Made by a program: the position numbers and the translations under genes. A stretch of 64,000 bases of DNA, from the NCBI GenBank assembly GCA_945869505.1, contig CAMBOZ010000001.1, positions 1 to 64,000 on the forward strand, read 5' to 3'. Under the pieces are notes generated by a model. That model was not told the DNA's origin and did not search any database. It saw only the letters and a program-made list of their open reading frames with translations. This DNA comes from Bifidobacterium breve (lineage in GTDB: Bacteria > Actinomycetota > Actinomycetes > Nanopelagicales > Nanopelagicaceae). Of this stretch, positions 9,217-17,874 are shown one piece after another (the stretch's first letter is position 1; each line of letters opens with the position of its first letter).

Positions 9217-10329
9217 GTGAATAAGCGCTTTCCAACCGTCGGAATAATCGGCGCTGGGCAATTAGCACGGATGACTGTCGCTCCTGCGACGGCGCTAGGT
9301 GTCAATCTTTTGCTATTTGCACAAGACGAGCAAGATAGTGCAGCACAGATTGCACCTCATGTTGTTGGTGATTACCGCGATCTTTCACAGTTGTTGGAAT
9401 TTGCAAAGAAGTGCGATCTCGTAACTTTTGAACATGAACTAGTACCGCTGCCTGTGATTAAAGGGTTGGAAGCTGCCGGCGTAAAGGTATTTCCTACCTC
9501 ACAATCTTTTCAGTACTCACAAGATAAAGCGCTTATGCGCGAAAAGTTATCTGGATACCAAGCTCCTAAATGGCGCGTCATCTCGGATGAAGGCCAAGCG
9601 CTTGAATTTCCATTAATAGCCAAGCGAATCTCTGGTGGATATGACGGACGGGGTGTCTGGAAGATAAGTAATTTAGATGACCTCGGAGAATTGCTAATTG
9701 AACATCCCCAACTTTTGATCGAAGAGTTAATTGAATTTGATAGTGAGATCGCAGTGATGGTTGCCCGATCCGAACACGGTCAGGCAACTTCTTGGGCACC
9801 GACACAGACGGTTCAATCAGATGGGATTTGTACTTTAACAATCACTCCCGCACAGGTGATTTCATCATCAGTTGCAGAACAAGCGCAGCACTTAGCGCTT
9901 TCAATTGCAGAAGAAATCTCTCTAGTTGGAGTCATGGCAGTTGAAATGTTTGTTAAGGGTGATCAACTTTATATAAATGAGTTAGCGATGCGTCCACATA
10001 ATTCTGGACATTGGACAATTGAAGGTTCCCGAACCAGCCAATTCGAACAACATTTACGAGCTATTTTAGATCTACCTCTTGGAGATCCTTCTATGACTGC
10101 ACCTTTTGCAGTTATGGGAAATATCTTGGGTGGAGAAAAATCAGATATGTATCGGCCATATCTGCACCTGATGGCCCGCAATCCCGAGTTAAAGTTTCAT
10201 CAATATAAGAAAGAAGTGCGGAAAGGGCGCAAGATTGGCCATGTCACCGTGATTGGTAAAAACCTTCTAGACTTGACTGGGATAGCCGAACACGCACGCG
10301 ACTATATGAGCGGAGAGATTGATGAGTGA
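9217..10329 (+). CDS. purK: 5-(carboxyamino)imidazole ribonucleotide synthase
   Basis: PurK uses ATP and bicarbonate to carboxylate AIR to N5-CAIR in purine synthesis. The 370-residue ATP-grasp protein begins [13 protein letters not shown], the usual PurK opening, and contains [18 protein letters not shown] and the metal-binding [16 protein letters not shown]. The GTG at 9217 is preceded by a -10 element and no ribosome-binding site. The 3' end overlaps purE by 8 bases, linking the two successive steps. Confidence 0.93.
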   Translation: MNKRFPTVGIIGAGQLARMTVAPATALGVNLLLFAQDEQDSAAQIAPHVVGDYRDLSQLLEFAKKCDLVTFEHELVPLPVIKGLEAAGVKVFPTSQSFQYSQDKALMREKLSGYQAPKWRVISDEGQALEFPLIAKRISGGYDGRGVWKISNLDDLGELLIEHPQLLIEELIEFDSEIAVMVARSEHGQATSWAPTQTVQSDGICTLTITPAQVISSSVAEQAQHLALSIAEEISLVGVMAVEMFVKGDQLYINELAMRPHNSGHWTIEGSRTSQFEQHLRAILDLPLGDPSMTAPFAVMGNILGGEKSDMYRPYLHLMARNPELKFHQYKKEVRKGRKIGHVTVIGKNLLDLTGIAEHARDYMSGEIDE

Positions 10330-10828
10330 TGTAGCAATCATCATGGGATCGGATTCTGATTGGCCAGTAATGGAAGAAGCCGCAAAAATTCTCGACTCAT
10401 TTGGAATTACTTACACTGCCGAAGTCTTATCAGCTCACCGCATGCCACTTGAGATGGTTGCATTTTCACAAGAAGCAAAAGCAAAAGGGTTTAAGGTAAT
10501 AATTGCCGGGGCTGGCGGCGCTGCACATCTGCCCGGAATGGTTGCTTCTCTCACCACCTTGCCAGTAATTGGGGTTCCAGTGGCACTGAAAAATCTTGAT
10601 GGGATGGATTCACTTCTCTCAATTGTTCAGATGCCAGCCGGAATTCCGGTAGCAACTGTCGGAGTCGGTAACGCTAAAAATGCTGGGATCTTGGCGGCAC
10701 GAATTCTTGGAGTATCAGATAGTGCAATTTCAGCGAAAGTTAGCGATGCGCTAGTTGCAATTAATGCTGAAGCAAAGGAAAAGGGCGCTAATTTAAGCGC
10801 CCGACGTAACCAAAAAACCGGATTTTAA
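10322..10828 (+). CDS. purE: N5-carboxyaminoimidazole ribonucleotide mutase
   Basis: PurE (class I) converts N5-CAIR to CAIR. The 168-residue product has [15 protein letters not shown], the catalytic SAHRMP segment and [13 protein letters not shown], all class I signatures. I use ATG 10322, inside the ATGAGTGA overlap with the purK stop, rather than the TTG one codon upstream. Its last codons contain a hairpin that looks like the terminator of the convergent ugd gene. Confidence 0.95.
   Translation: MSDVAIIMGSDSDWPVMEEAAKILDSFGITYTAEVLSAHRMPLEMVAFSQEAKAKGFKVIIAGAGGAAHLPGMVASLTTLPVIGVPVALKNLDGMDSLLSIVQMPAGIPVATVGVGNAKNAGILAARILGVSDSAISAKVSDALVAINAEAKEKGANLSARRNQKTGF
10783..10802 (-). terminator. 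Probable intrinsic terminator of ugd, embedded in the purE coding end
   Basis: GGGCGCT (10783-10789) pairs with AGCGCCC (10796-10802) around a 6-base loop. Read on the minus strand it is followed at once by TTTTCCTTT, and it lies about 30 bases past the ugd stop codon. On the plus strand no T run follows, so it would serve only the minus-strand transcript. Confidence 0.5.
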
Positions 10829-10832
10829 TTCG

Positions 10833-12137
10833 CTAATCAGTGCGGCCAAGCGCGTGTACGCGCCAACCAGCGGCACGCCACTTCTCTCGATCCAGCGCAT
10901 TGCGACCATCAATTAAGAACTTAGATTTAACTAATTGACCAATCACCGAAGGATCAAGCTCGCGGTATTCCTTCCATTCAGTTAAATGGAGAATGGCATC
11001 AGCACCCTTTACGCAATCTGTAACTCTCTCGGCATAATCCAAGTGAGGGAATCGTTTACGTGCCGGTTCAATTCCTTTTGGATCGTGAACCACAATTGTT
11101 GCGCCAGCAGCCTGAAGCTGGGCGGCGATATCCAGTGCAGGGGAGTCGCGCACATCATCGCTATCTGGCTTAAAGGTAGCGCCGAGTATTGCAATTTTAT
11201 ACTGCGTTAAATCTTCTGAAAGATCGGCGCGAACTACATCTATTACCCGCTGGCGTGCTCGCAGATTAATCGCATCGATTTCGCGTAGGAATTCCAGGGC
11301 TTGATCAGCGCCAAGTTCTTCGGCACGGGCCATAAATGCTCGAATATCTTTCGGTAGGCAGCCACCACCAAAACCAATACCGGCCTGGAGGAATCGACTA
11401 CCAATGCGCGGATCGTAACCAATAGCTTTTGCTAACACTGTTACATCACCACCTGCCGCTTCACAAACTTCAGCCATAGCATTTATGAAAGAAATTTTGG
11501 TTGCTAGGAAAGAGTTTGCAGCGACTTTTACAAGTTCTGCAGTCGGTAGATCTGCTCGTATCCAAGGTGTACCGAGATCAATAATCGGTTTATAAACCTC
11601 TTTCAAGAGATCTTCTGCGCGATCATTAACAACGCCTACTACTAAACGATTTGGAGTTAAAGTATCTTCGACCGCGAAACCCTCTCGCAAGAATTCGGGA
11701 TTCCAAGCTAAATCCGCTTGCGGTGCGGATGTCGCCAGAATCTCACGCAGCGCTTGAGCCGTACCTACGGGAACGGTTGATTTACCTACAACTAGCGCTC
11801 CATCCTTTAGATGTGGCGCAATTGCAGCGATTGCTGATTTTACAAATGTTAAATCGGCAGCCAAGCCATCTTTGCTTTGCGGAGTACCCACACAGATAAA
11901 GTGAATATCTGCATCGGAAGCAGCTGAAAAATCGGTGGTAAATCGCAAGCGCCCTGTTTTAATCTCCGTGGCCAATAACTTATCTAGACCTGGTTCGTAA
12001 AAGGGAAGTTCCCCGCTAGAAAGTAGCTCAACTTTGCTCTGATCAGTATCAATTCCGACTACTTCATACCCAAGGGATGACATGCAAGCTGCGTGGGTTG
12101 CACCCAGGTAACCGCAACCAATTACCGAGAGCTTCAT
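10833..12137 (-). CDS. ugd: UDP-glucose 6-dehydrogenase
   Basis: The enzyme oxidises UDP-glucose twice with NAD to UDP-glucuronate for envelope polysaccharide. From ATG 12137 the 434-residue product opens MKLSVIGCGYLGATHAACM (Rossmann fold), carries the active-site cysteine in GFGGGCLPKDIRAF and the C-terminal LGATFKPDSDDVRDSPALD. An upstream in-frame ATG at 12179 adds 14 residues not typical of the family; 12137 is supported by TAGACT 8 bases before it. It follows the LCP gene on the same strand, suggesting a shared envelope role. Confidence 0.92.
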   Translation of the reverse strand: MKLSVIGCGYLGATHAACMSSLGYEVVGIDTDQSKVELLSSGELPFYEPGLDKLLATEIKTGRLRFTTDFSAASDADIHFICVGTPQSKDGLAADLTFVKSAIAAIAPHLKDGALVVGKSTVPVGTAQALREILATSAPQADLAWNPEFLREGFAVEDTLTPNRLVVGVVNDRAEDLLKEVYKPIIDLGTPWIRADLPTAELVKVAANSFLATKISFINAMAEVCEAAGGDVTVLAKAIGYDPRIGSRFLQAGIGFGGGCLPKDIRAFMARAEELGADQALEFLREIDAINLRARQRVIDVVRADLSEDLTQYKIAILGATFKPDSDDVRDSPALDIAAQLQAAGATIVVHDPKGIEPARKRFPHLDYAERVTDCVKGADAILHLTEWKEYRELDPSVIGQLVKSKFLIDGRNALDREKWRAAGWRVHALGRTD

Positions 12138-12145
12138 AGTCTTAG

Positions 12146-12151
12146 AGTCTA
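12146..12151 (-). promoter_or_regulatory. -10 element for leaderless ugd
   Basis: TAGACT on the minus strand ends 8 bases before the ATG at 12137 and supports that start over the longer reading. Confidence 0.45.
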
Positions 12152-12160
12152 AGGCAAGTT

Positions 12161-13273
12161 CTATTTGATTTCGCCGCACGGATTTTCAGCCGCAGTGCGA
12201 GTCTTGAATTTATCAACAATTACAGGCTTAGCAGAGGCAGTACTGCTGGCAGATGGCGAAGGCTTTACTTCATCAACCAGCGAGGCATCATTGCGAATGC
12301 GAGTCCATAAATCCGCACTCAGCGTTTCATCCCAGACGACAACTGAACCGACGCCATTAACTCGGCCATTGGGATTAGAAAGGGGAACGGTGAGCGTTCG
12401 AACATTTCCAGATGAGAGCCCGCGCATTTGTTTAGCTAGGTTTAATAAATCTTCTTTACTTAAGTTCTCATCCATCTTGATTGTTGAGATTGCTGCATTC
12501 ATAAAGTTAACAATCTTTACCGGATTCAACAGAACGCCAGTACTCGTTGCCTTATTTAAGACAGAACTCATAAACTCTTGCTGTCTTTGCATGCGGCCAA
12601 TATCTCCACGACCATCAAAATCACGAGTGCGCACATATTTCAGCGCTTCAATTCCGTTAAGCGTATGTGTTCCCGCACTTAGAACAAGATGACTTTTTGG
12701 GTCATCAATATCTACTTTTGTACAGACTTCAACTCCACCCAGCGCATTAACAATTCCAGCAAATCCTGCAAAACTAACTTCAATGTAATGATCAATCTTT
12801 AAATTGGTTTCGGACTCGATAGTTTCAATAAGTAAAGGGGCGCCACCAAAGGAAAATGCGGCATTTAATTTATTTTGTCGCGCGGGTATCAGATTTTCGC
12901 CACTGGAACTTTTGTGAGCCGGGATAGTAACCAGTGAGTCGCGCGGAAATGAAACTAAAAATGCTTTATCTCTATCTTTGCTGATGTGAACAAGCAGCAT
13001 TGTGTCAGATCGCCCACCAGCTGCAGTAGCTGTGCTTCCAACCTTCAACTCTTTCAGTTCTTCTTTGGTTAACCCTTCACGCGTGTCTGATCCAACTATC
13101 AGATAGTTAAGAGCCTTTGAGATTTTCTCAGGTCTATCTTCAAGTCCAGCGAAAACACTTATTCGAGCGATTTTTCCGCTGATATGACCAAGTCCAAGCC
13201 ATGACACAGATGCGAGAACGACAACACCCACAGAGAGTGATGTAATAATCCGTATCGCGCGCGTCGATTTCAC
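12161..13273 (-). CDS. LytR-CpsA-Psr (LCP) family glycopolymer transferase
   Basis: LCP proteins attach lipid-linked glycopolymers (teichoic acid, arabinogalactan, capsule) to peptidoglycan outside the membrane. The 370-residue product has one N-terminal transmembrane anchor (about residues 8-30) followed by the LCP domain with LIVGSDTREG, GGRSDTMLLVHI, the DRDKAFLVSFPRDSLV segment and RTRDFDGRGDIGRMQRQQEF. The C-terminal part beyond about residue 330 is Ser/Ala/Lys-rich and probably disordered. The start is GTG 13273, six bases after TAGAGT. Confidence 0.92.
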   Translation of the reverse strand: MKSTRAIRIITSLSVGVVVLASVSWLGLGHISGKIARISVFAGLEDRPEKISKALNYLIVGSDTREGLTKEELKELKVGSTATAAGGRSDTMLLVHISKDRDKAFLVSFPRDSLVTIPAHKSSSGENLIPARQNKLNAAFSFGGAPLLIETIESETNLKIDHYIEVSFAGFAGIVNALGGVEVCTKVDIDDPKSHLVLSAGTHTLNGIEALKYVRTRDFDGRGDIGRMQRQQEFMSSVLNKATSTGVLLNPVKIVNFMNAAISTIKMDENLSKEDLLNLAKQMRGLSSGNVRTLTVPLSNPNGRVNGVGSVVVWDETLSADLWTRIRNDASLVDEVKPSPSASSTASAKPVIVDKFKTRTAAENPCGEIK

Positions 13274-13279
13274 ATGCGA

Positions 13280-13285
13280 ACTCTA
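13280..13285 (-). promoter_or_regulatory. -10 element for leaderless LCP gene
   Basis: TAGAGT on the minus strand ends six bases before the GTG at 13273. A plus-strand TAGCGT at 13295-13300, ending 9 bases before the divergent GT2 start at 13310, lies just beside it. Confidence 0.5.
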
Positions 13286-13309
13286 CTTGGGCGATAGCGT
13301 GGAGGGGTT

Positions 13310-14293
13310 ATGACGACATCATTGGGCGAGTTATCTGTCTCACCAGCAATTAGCGTCATCCTTCCAGTCTTAAATGAAGAGCCACATTTAGCTGAATCTG
13401 TGGATGCAATCCTTTCTCAGAATTACTTAGGTTCCTTCGAAATTATTCTTGCCCTTGGTCCATCACGTGATCAGACCAACGCAATTGCAGAAAAATTAGC
13501 TGCGCGTGATAGCCGAATTAAACTAGTAATGAACCCAACTGGAAAAACGGCAGCGGGCCTAAATCTGGCGATAGCAGCATCGCAAAATCCGGTAATTGTC
13601 CGAGTAGATGGCCATGCAAAAATCCCGAATGACTATCTCACTCTTGCGGTTTCAGTATTGCGCGAATCCGGTGCAGTTAACGTTGGTGGAGTAATGGCGG
13701 CAGAAGGCGTTACAAAATTTGAAATTGCAGTCTCTCGTGCGATGCGTAGCCCACTTGGCGTAGGTTCTTCACGTTTTCACACCGGCGGTAAAGCTGGGGA
13801 GGTAGATACTGTTTACCTTGGAGCATTTCTCCGAGAAGCGATAAACGCTGTTGGTGGATTCGATGAGCGATATACCCGAGCCCAAGATTGGGAGTTAAAC
13901 CACCGACTTCGCAAAAGTGGCGGAAAGATTTACTTCGATCCAAGACTTCAAGTTACTTACAGACCGCGACCTAATTTAATTAGACTGGCAAAACAGTATT
14001 TTCAATATGGGCGTTGGCGCAGAGTAGTTTCCAGAAGCCATCCCGGAACTGTAAATTTGCGTTACCTAGCGCCACCACTAACGCTCGCAGGAACGCTCAC
14101 TTTTCTTATTCTTGGTTTATTACTTCACCCAATCTTCTTCCTGCCTGCAGCTGTCTATGGATTATTTATCGTTATCTCATCGATTTTGATTGCGAAATCC
14201 CTCCGCGAATTTTTTTCACTGCTCGCAATTATTCCTACGATGCACTTTGCATGGGGTGCAGGTTTCATAACCTCAACAAAAGTGTTGCGCTAA
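13310..14293 (+). CDS. Family 2 glycosyltransferase with C-terminal membrane segments
   Basis: A GT-A fold starts at about residue 13 with ISVILPVLNEEPHLAESVDA. The donor-binding VRVDGHAKIP (DxD-like) and the acceptor-loop ED/QxW equivalent TRAQDWELNHRLRKSG are visible. The last 70 residues form about two hydrophobic segments that should sit in the membrane. Neighbours (LCP ligase, UDP-glucose dehydrogenase, SpoIID protein) point to surface polysaccharide assembly. Donor and acceptor cannot be told from the sequence. Confidence 0.88.
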   Translation: MTTSLGELSVSPAISVILPVLNEEPHLAESVDAILSQNYLGSFEIILALGPSRDQTNAIAEKLAARDSRIKLVMNPTGKTAAGLNLAIAASQNPVIVRVDGHAKIPNDYLTLAVSVLRESGAVNVGGVMAAEGVTKFEIAVSRAMRSPLGVGSSRFHTGGKAGEVDTVYLGAFLREAINAVGGFDERYTRAQDWELNHRLRKSGGKIYFDPRLQVTYRPRPNLIRLAKQYFQYGRWRRVVSRSHPGTVNLRYLAPPLTLAGTLTFLILGLLLHPIFFLPAAVYGLFIVISSILIAKSLREFFSLLAIIPTMHFAWGAGFITSTKVLR

Positions 14294-14295
14294 AA

Positions 14296-15546
14296 GTGGT
14301 TATTTTTCAGCGGATCTCTGTGGCCTTAACAGCCGTGCTCTGCCTTACTTTGCTGCCTTTAACAAATAGCGCTGCAGCGGTACCTACAAGTTTTTCATTT
14401 ACTGGCAGTGGATATGGACATGGCGTTGGAATGAGCCAGATTGGCGCGCGGGCCAAGGCGCTTGCTGGCGAATCCGCTACTGCAATTTTGACTTACTACT
14501 ACAGTGGAACAAAAGTCGAAACAGCAACGGATACGAAGATTCTGCGCGTGAATATTGGCCACTTACTAAAGTCAACCAAAGTAAGAAGCGATTCCAGCGG
14601 TGCGAAGTTGCAACTCTTTGCCGGAGCGCTATCTGAGAGCCAAACCGCAGAAGCTATTTTAACGCTACCAAGCAAAACAACTCTTAACGTAGATTTATCC
14701 AGCACTCATTTAGATATCTCAACAACTCGTGGATCGACAATTACACCAATAACAAATGGAAAAGTCTTTACTCTGCGATGGAGTGGTACCCGACATATGG
14801 AGGGAGCGCCAACCGTAGTTTCCGTAACTACAAATTCATTAGTTAGCAAGTATCGCTACGGGCAAATGCAGTTCAGAGTTGTTAAAGATAAATTACTAGG
14901 AAACCGTTTGGAAGTAGTTAATTCTGTCAGGTTACAAGATGAATATTTGTGGGGGATCGGCGAAGTTCCTTCATCTTGGCCGATTGCTGCACTGCAGGCG
15001 CAGGCAATCGCGTCCAGAACTTATGCTCTGGCAAAATCATTAAGTATTAGAAGCGCTTGCAGCTGTCACTTATATGGATCAATCAGTGATCAATCTTTCG
15101 TCGGATTTTCTAAAGAGAGCGAACCAATTTATGGTCAGTTTTGGAAGAGCGCTGTTGACAGCACCATTGGTCAGATAATTACTTATGGTGGATTGCCGAT
15201 CAATGCATATTTCACTTCCTCGACGGGTGGCGCAACCGAAACCTCAGAACATGCTTGGGGCACCGCAACCCCATACACATTGAGCGTTCCAGATAGCGCC
15301 AGCGCTGATATTAAGTTAAATCCGAGATTTGCAACCTGGTCACGGCAAGTTACTCAATCAGTTATTGCAACTGCATTTCTTCTGCCCGATGTCGTTACTC
15401 TTGAAGTACTTTCAGTAAACCCAGTCGGTACTGTCGATCAGATTAAGGCAACTTCTTCGACGGGAGCTTCCGCGATACTTACTGGGGAAACCTTCAGGAG
15501 CCGAAGCAAATTACCGTCTGCCTGGTTTTCTATAGTCGCTTCGTAA
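14296..15546 (+). CDS. SpoIID/LytB domain secreted protein
   Basis: From GTG 14296, two bases after the GT2 stop, the product is 416 residues with a signal peptide (MVIFQRISVALTAVLCLTLL then SAAAVPTS). The mature part starts with the SpoIID motif GSGYGHGVGMSQIGARA and later has PSSWPIAALQAQAIASRTYAL and STGGATETSEHAWG. SpoIID proteins are lytic transglycosylases in sporulating Firmicutes; LytB-like relatives modify amidase activity. A role in wall remodelling is inferred. An in-frame reading extends upstream to 14014 inside the GT2 gene, but it would bury the signal peptide and I reject it. Confidence 0.87.
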   Translation: MVIFQRISVALTAVLCLTLLPLTNSAAAVPTSFSFTGSGYGHGVGMSQIGARAKALAGESATAILTYYYSGTKVETATDTKILRVNIGHLLKSTKVRSDSSGAKLQLFAGALSESQTAEAILTLPSKTTLNVDLSSTHLDISTTRGSTITPITNGKVFTLRWSGTRHMEGAPTVVSVTTNSLVSKYRYGQMQFRVVKDKLLGNRLEVVNSVRLQDEYLWGIGEVPSSWPIAALQAQAIASRTYALAKSLSIRSACSCHLYGSISDQSFVGFSKESEPIYGQFWKSAVDSTIGQIITYGGLPINAYFTSSTGGATETSEHAWGTATPYTLSVPDSASADIKLNPRFATWSRQVTQSVIATAFLLPDVVTLEVLSVNPVGTVDQIKATSSTGASAILTGETFRSRSKLPSAWFSIVAS

Positions 15547-15549
15547 TTG

Positions 15550-16488
15550 CTAGTTGGCGTGAAGTATTGAGTTAAGCCCGCCCCAAGTGCCTGTGCGCAC
15601 AACAACTTCTAAGCAGCCATCTAAAGAGTTGCGTCTAAAGAGAAGATCGTTGGCACCTGAGAGTGCACCGGCTTTAACGATTTCACCATCAGGTAAACGT
15701 ACTTTCGCAGCGGCGGTTATATAAGTTCCAGCCTCAATCACGCAGTTATCACCAAGTGAAATGCCGAGTCCAGAATTTGCGCCGAGCAAACACTTTTCGC
15801 CAACAGAGATAACTTCTTTTCCGCCACCGCTCAAGGTGCCCATAATGGAAGCGCCGCCACCAACATCGCTACCATCACCAACAACGACGCCTGCAGAAAT
15901 GCGTCCTTCCACCATTGAAGTACCTAGCGTTCCAGCATTGAAATTAACAAAGCCTTCATGCATCACAGTTGTACCGGGAGCCAAATGCGCACCAAGTCGG
16001 ACTCGATCGGCATCTGCAATACGAACTCCAGTAGGAATAATGTAATCAACCATGCGCGGGAATTTATCTACACCAAATACTGTGACGTGACCGAATTTCA
16101 AACGCAGCCCGGCACGGACTTCCTCGAAACCTTCCACGGCGCAAGGACCAGCTGATGTCCAAACCACGTTAGTCAATAGTCCAAAGATTCCATCCATTAC
16201 CGCGCCATGTGGCTTTACTAAACGATGTGAAAGTAAATGAAGGCGAAGATATGCATCGGCAGCGTTTTGTGGGGCAGCTGCAAGATCAATTTCAATTGAA
16301 ACTAACTCACGCTTTACTTTTCGAACTTCATCTACTCCTACGAGAGAAGAAAGAGATTTCTCTGGTTGACCAGTTAGCGCTCCTAGCGATGGATTTGGAA
16401 ACCAAACATCGAGAACGTTTGTGCCAGATAAAGTTGCAATTCCGTGGCCAGATGCCAGCCCAGAAGGCGCTTGCTTTGATGAAGACAT
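15550..16488 (-). CDS. dapD: 2,3,4,5-tetrahydropyridine-2,6-dicarboxylate N-succinyltransferase (actinobacterial type)
   Basis: DapD succinylates tetrahydrodipicolinate in lysine and meso-diaminopimelate synthesis. The 312-residue product has the actinobacterial N-terminal domain and a left-handed beta-helix made of hexapeptide repeats (about residues 160-270, e.g. GRISAGVVVGDGSDVGGGAS). dapC, a later step of the same succinylase branch, is at 36.1 kb. The gene is divergent from the LOG gene with separate adjacent -10 elements, as in mycobacteria (Rv1201c/Rv1205 region). Confidence 0.92.
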   Translation of the reverse strand: MSSSKQAPSGLASGHGIATLSGTNVLDVWFPNPSLGALTGQPEKSLSSLVGVDEVRKVKRELVSIEIDLAAAPQNAADAYLRLHLLSHRLVKPHGAVMDGIFGLLTNVVWTSAGPCAVEGFEEVRAGLRLKFGHVTVFGVDKFPRMVDYIIPTGVRIADADRVRLGAHLAPGTTVMHEGFVNFNAGTLGTSMVEGRISAGVVVGDGSDVGGGASIMGTLSGGGKEVISVGEKCLLGANSGLGISLGDNCVIEAGTYITAAAKVRLPDGEIVKAGALSGANDLLFRRNSLDGCLEVVVRTGTWGGLNSILHAN

Positions 16489-16494
16489 GCGATA

Positions 16495-16500
16495 AGCCTA
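16495..16500 (-). promoter_or_regulatory. -10 element for leaderless dapD
   Basis: TAGGCT on the minus strand ends six bases before the dapD ATG at 16488. Only five bases separate it from the plus-strand -10 of the LOG gene. Confidence 0.5.
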
Positions 16501-16505
16501 ACCCC

Positions 16506-16511
16506 TATCCT
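16506..16511 (+). promoter_or_regulatory. -10 element for leaderless LOG-family gene
   Basis: TATCCT ends seven bases before the ATG at 16519, with no ribosome-binding site between. Confidence 0.5.
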
Positions 16512-16518
16512 TCGGCTT

Positions 16519-17061
16519 ATGCGTATCGCCGTTTATTGCTCTTCCTCACAGACTATAGATCCAAAATATATTGAGTTGGCGCGCGATCTTGGTGCAGGCA
16601 TCGCAATGCGATCCTGGGAATTGGTTTCCGGCGGAGGGCACATTTCTGCAATGGGCGCCGTCTCGCGTGGGGCGCGTGATTCTGGCGGGAGAACTATTGG
16701 AGTGATCCCACAACGATTAGTTGATATCGAATTTGCGGATAAAGAATGCGATGAACTGCACGTAGTTGATTCAATGCGCAACCGTAAGGCAATGATTGAA
16801 GATCTATCAGATGCCTTTATCGCTCTTCCTGGAGGAATCGGCACTTTAGAAGAGTTATTTGAAATTTGGGTGGGTCGCTTTCTTAAGTTTCACTCCAAGC
16901 CGGTAATTGTCTTAGATCCTTTTGATTTATATGCACCGCTTGCAACGCTAATTGATCATTTAGAAGAGCATGGATTTGTAAAGCCTGGACAACGCGAACT
17001 GCTGCACTGGGCCAGAAGTATTGACGAAGCTCTCGATATCGCTTCTGGTTCAAGAAAATAG
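16519..17061 (+). CDS. LOG-family (TIGR00730) nucleoside-5'-monophosphate phosphoribohydrolase-like protein
   Basis: The 180-residue protein has the family signatures SGGGHISAMGAVSRGA, DSMRNRKAMIEDLSDAFIAL and PGGIGTLEELFE. LOG proteins release cytokinin bases from riboside monophosphates in plants and some bacteria. Actinobacterial members have nucleotide hydrolase activity, with a physiological role that is less clear. The ATG at 16519 directly follows a -10 element. The position next to dapD matches mycobacterial order. Confidence 0.88.
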   Translation: MRIAVYCSSSQTIDPKYIELARDLGAGIAMRSWELVSGGGHISAMGAVSRGARDSGGRTIGVIPQRLVDIEFADKECDELHVVDSMRNRKAMIEDLSDAFIALPGGIGTLEELFEIWVGRFLKFHSKPVIVLDPFDLYAPLATLIDHLEEHGFVKPGQRELLHWARSIDEALDIASGSRK

Positions 17062-17075
17062 TTAAGAACTTAGCC

Positions 17076-17531
17076 ATGAGCCACAACATTCATATCTCCG
17101 TAAATTTGCCTTGCGATCGTGCGCGCGCCTGGGAAGCGATTGCTGATTGGGAGGGCCAGGGGGATTGGATGTTACAAAGTAAAGTTTGGGTGACTTCCGA
17201 AATTCGCGAAGGTATTGGTACAACGATTGCTGCATTTACTGGACCGTTCTATAAACACTATCCACGATTTTCCAAACTTGGTTTACTGGACACAATGGTT
17301 GTTACGAATTGGCAACCACCAGTTCGTTGCGATGTTTTGCATACTGGCAAAATTTTGCGAGGAGTCGGAACCTTCGAGTTAGTTGAAATTGCAAAAGATA
17401 AGGTTCGATTTAATTGGTCTGAAGATATTGAGTGCTCTCGCCTGCAATTCTTAGCGATATTCCCGTTTTTGTGGATCGGTGTACGAATATCTCTGGCTCG
17501 CCTCTCCACATCACTACGCCCACCCGAGTAA
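17076..17531 (+). CDS. SRPBCC (START/polyketide cyclase-like) superfamily protein
   Basis: The 151-residue product opens with the SRPBCC beta strand and helix pattern (ISVNLPCDRARAWEAIADWEGQGDW, shown here as positions 7-31) and ends with the long C-terminal helix region. These proteins bind hydrophobic ligands or act as cyclases; no specific function can be read here. It begins 14 bases after the LOG gene and is probably co-transcribed, although a weak TAAGAA precedes its start by 7 bases. Confidence 0.72.
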   Translation: MSHNIHISVNLPCDRARAWEAIADWEGQGDWMLQSKVWVTSEIREGIGTTIAAFTGPFYKHYPRFSKLGLLDTMVVTNWQPPVRCDVLHTGKILRGVGTFELVEIAKDKVRFNWSEDIECSRLQFLAIFPFLWIGVRISLARLSTSLRPPE

Positions 17532-17534
17532 CCT
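17529..17534 (+). promoter_or_regulatory. -10 element for the leaderless sigma region-4 peptide gene
   Basis: TAACCT overlaps the stop codon of the SRPBCC gene and ends seven bases before the ATG at 17542. Confidence 0.48.
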
Positions 17535-17541
17535 TGCACCT

Positions 17542-17736
17542 ATGACCGCGCCTTTATCCCTCCCGGATGCCTTGGCGCAGTTACCGGAAGAAGAGCGAAT
17601 CATTTTGTCTCTTCATTATCTTCGTTCACTTCCAAGCCAAGAGATCGCACAAATGCTCGGTGTGCCCGAAAAATCGGTACTGGCGGTAATGGCATCTGGA
17701 AAAGCGCGAATAACCGCTCTTCTGGGGCTGGGTTAA
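17542..17736 (+). CDS. Stand-alone sigma-70 region 4-like helix-turn-helix protein (64 residues)
   Basis: The whole 64-residue protein resembles ECF sigma region 4: LPEEERIILSLHYLRSLPSQ followed by EIAQMLGVPEKSVLAVMASG and a basic terminal helix. This is the sigma-4 LPxxxRxVLxLxYxxxxSxxEIAxxLGxxxxTVxSRxxRA pattern. No region 2 or other domain is encoded nearby. ATG 17542 is preceded by TAACCT at a 7-base gap, supporting the short form; an upstream in-frame ATG at 17479 lies inside the SRPBCC gene. It may bind -35-like DNA or compete for the RNA polymerase beta flap. Function is unknown. Confidence 0.72.
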   Translation: MTAPLSLPDALAQLPEEERIILSLHYLRSLPSQEIAQMLGVPEKSVLAVMASGKARITALLGLG

Positions 17737-17874
17737 GGCCGCCGCCCTCTCCGATTTCATACCTAGCCAGATATGCGAGATACTTATCCTCTGCAATTCC
17801 CCAGCAATACAGGTGGCGCCCATTAAGGCTCACTCACCTTCGGTAGTAAATAGGCAATTAAAGGAGACTTCCCA

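Noticed and set aside
14014..14295. N-terminal extension of the SpoIID/LytB frame
   Set aside because: It lies entirely inside the GT2 gene in another frame and would bury the signal peptide that starts at GTG 14296.
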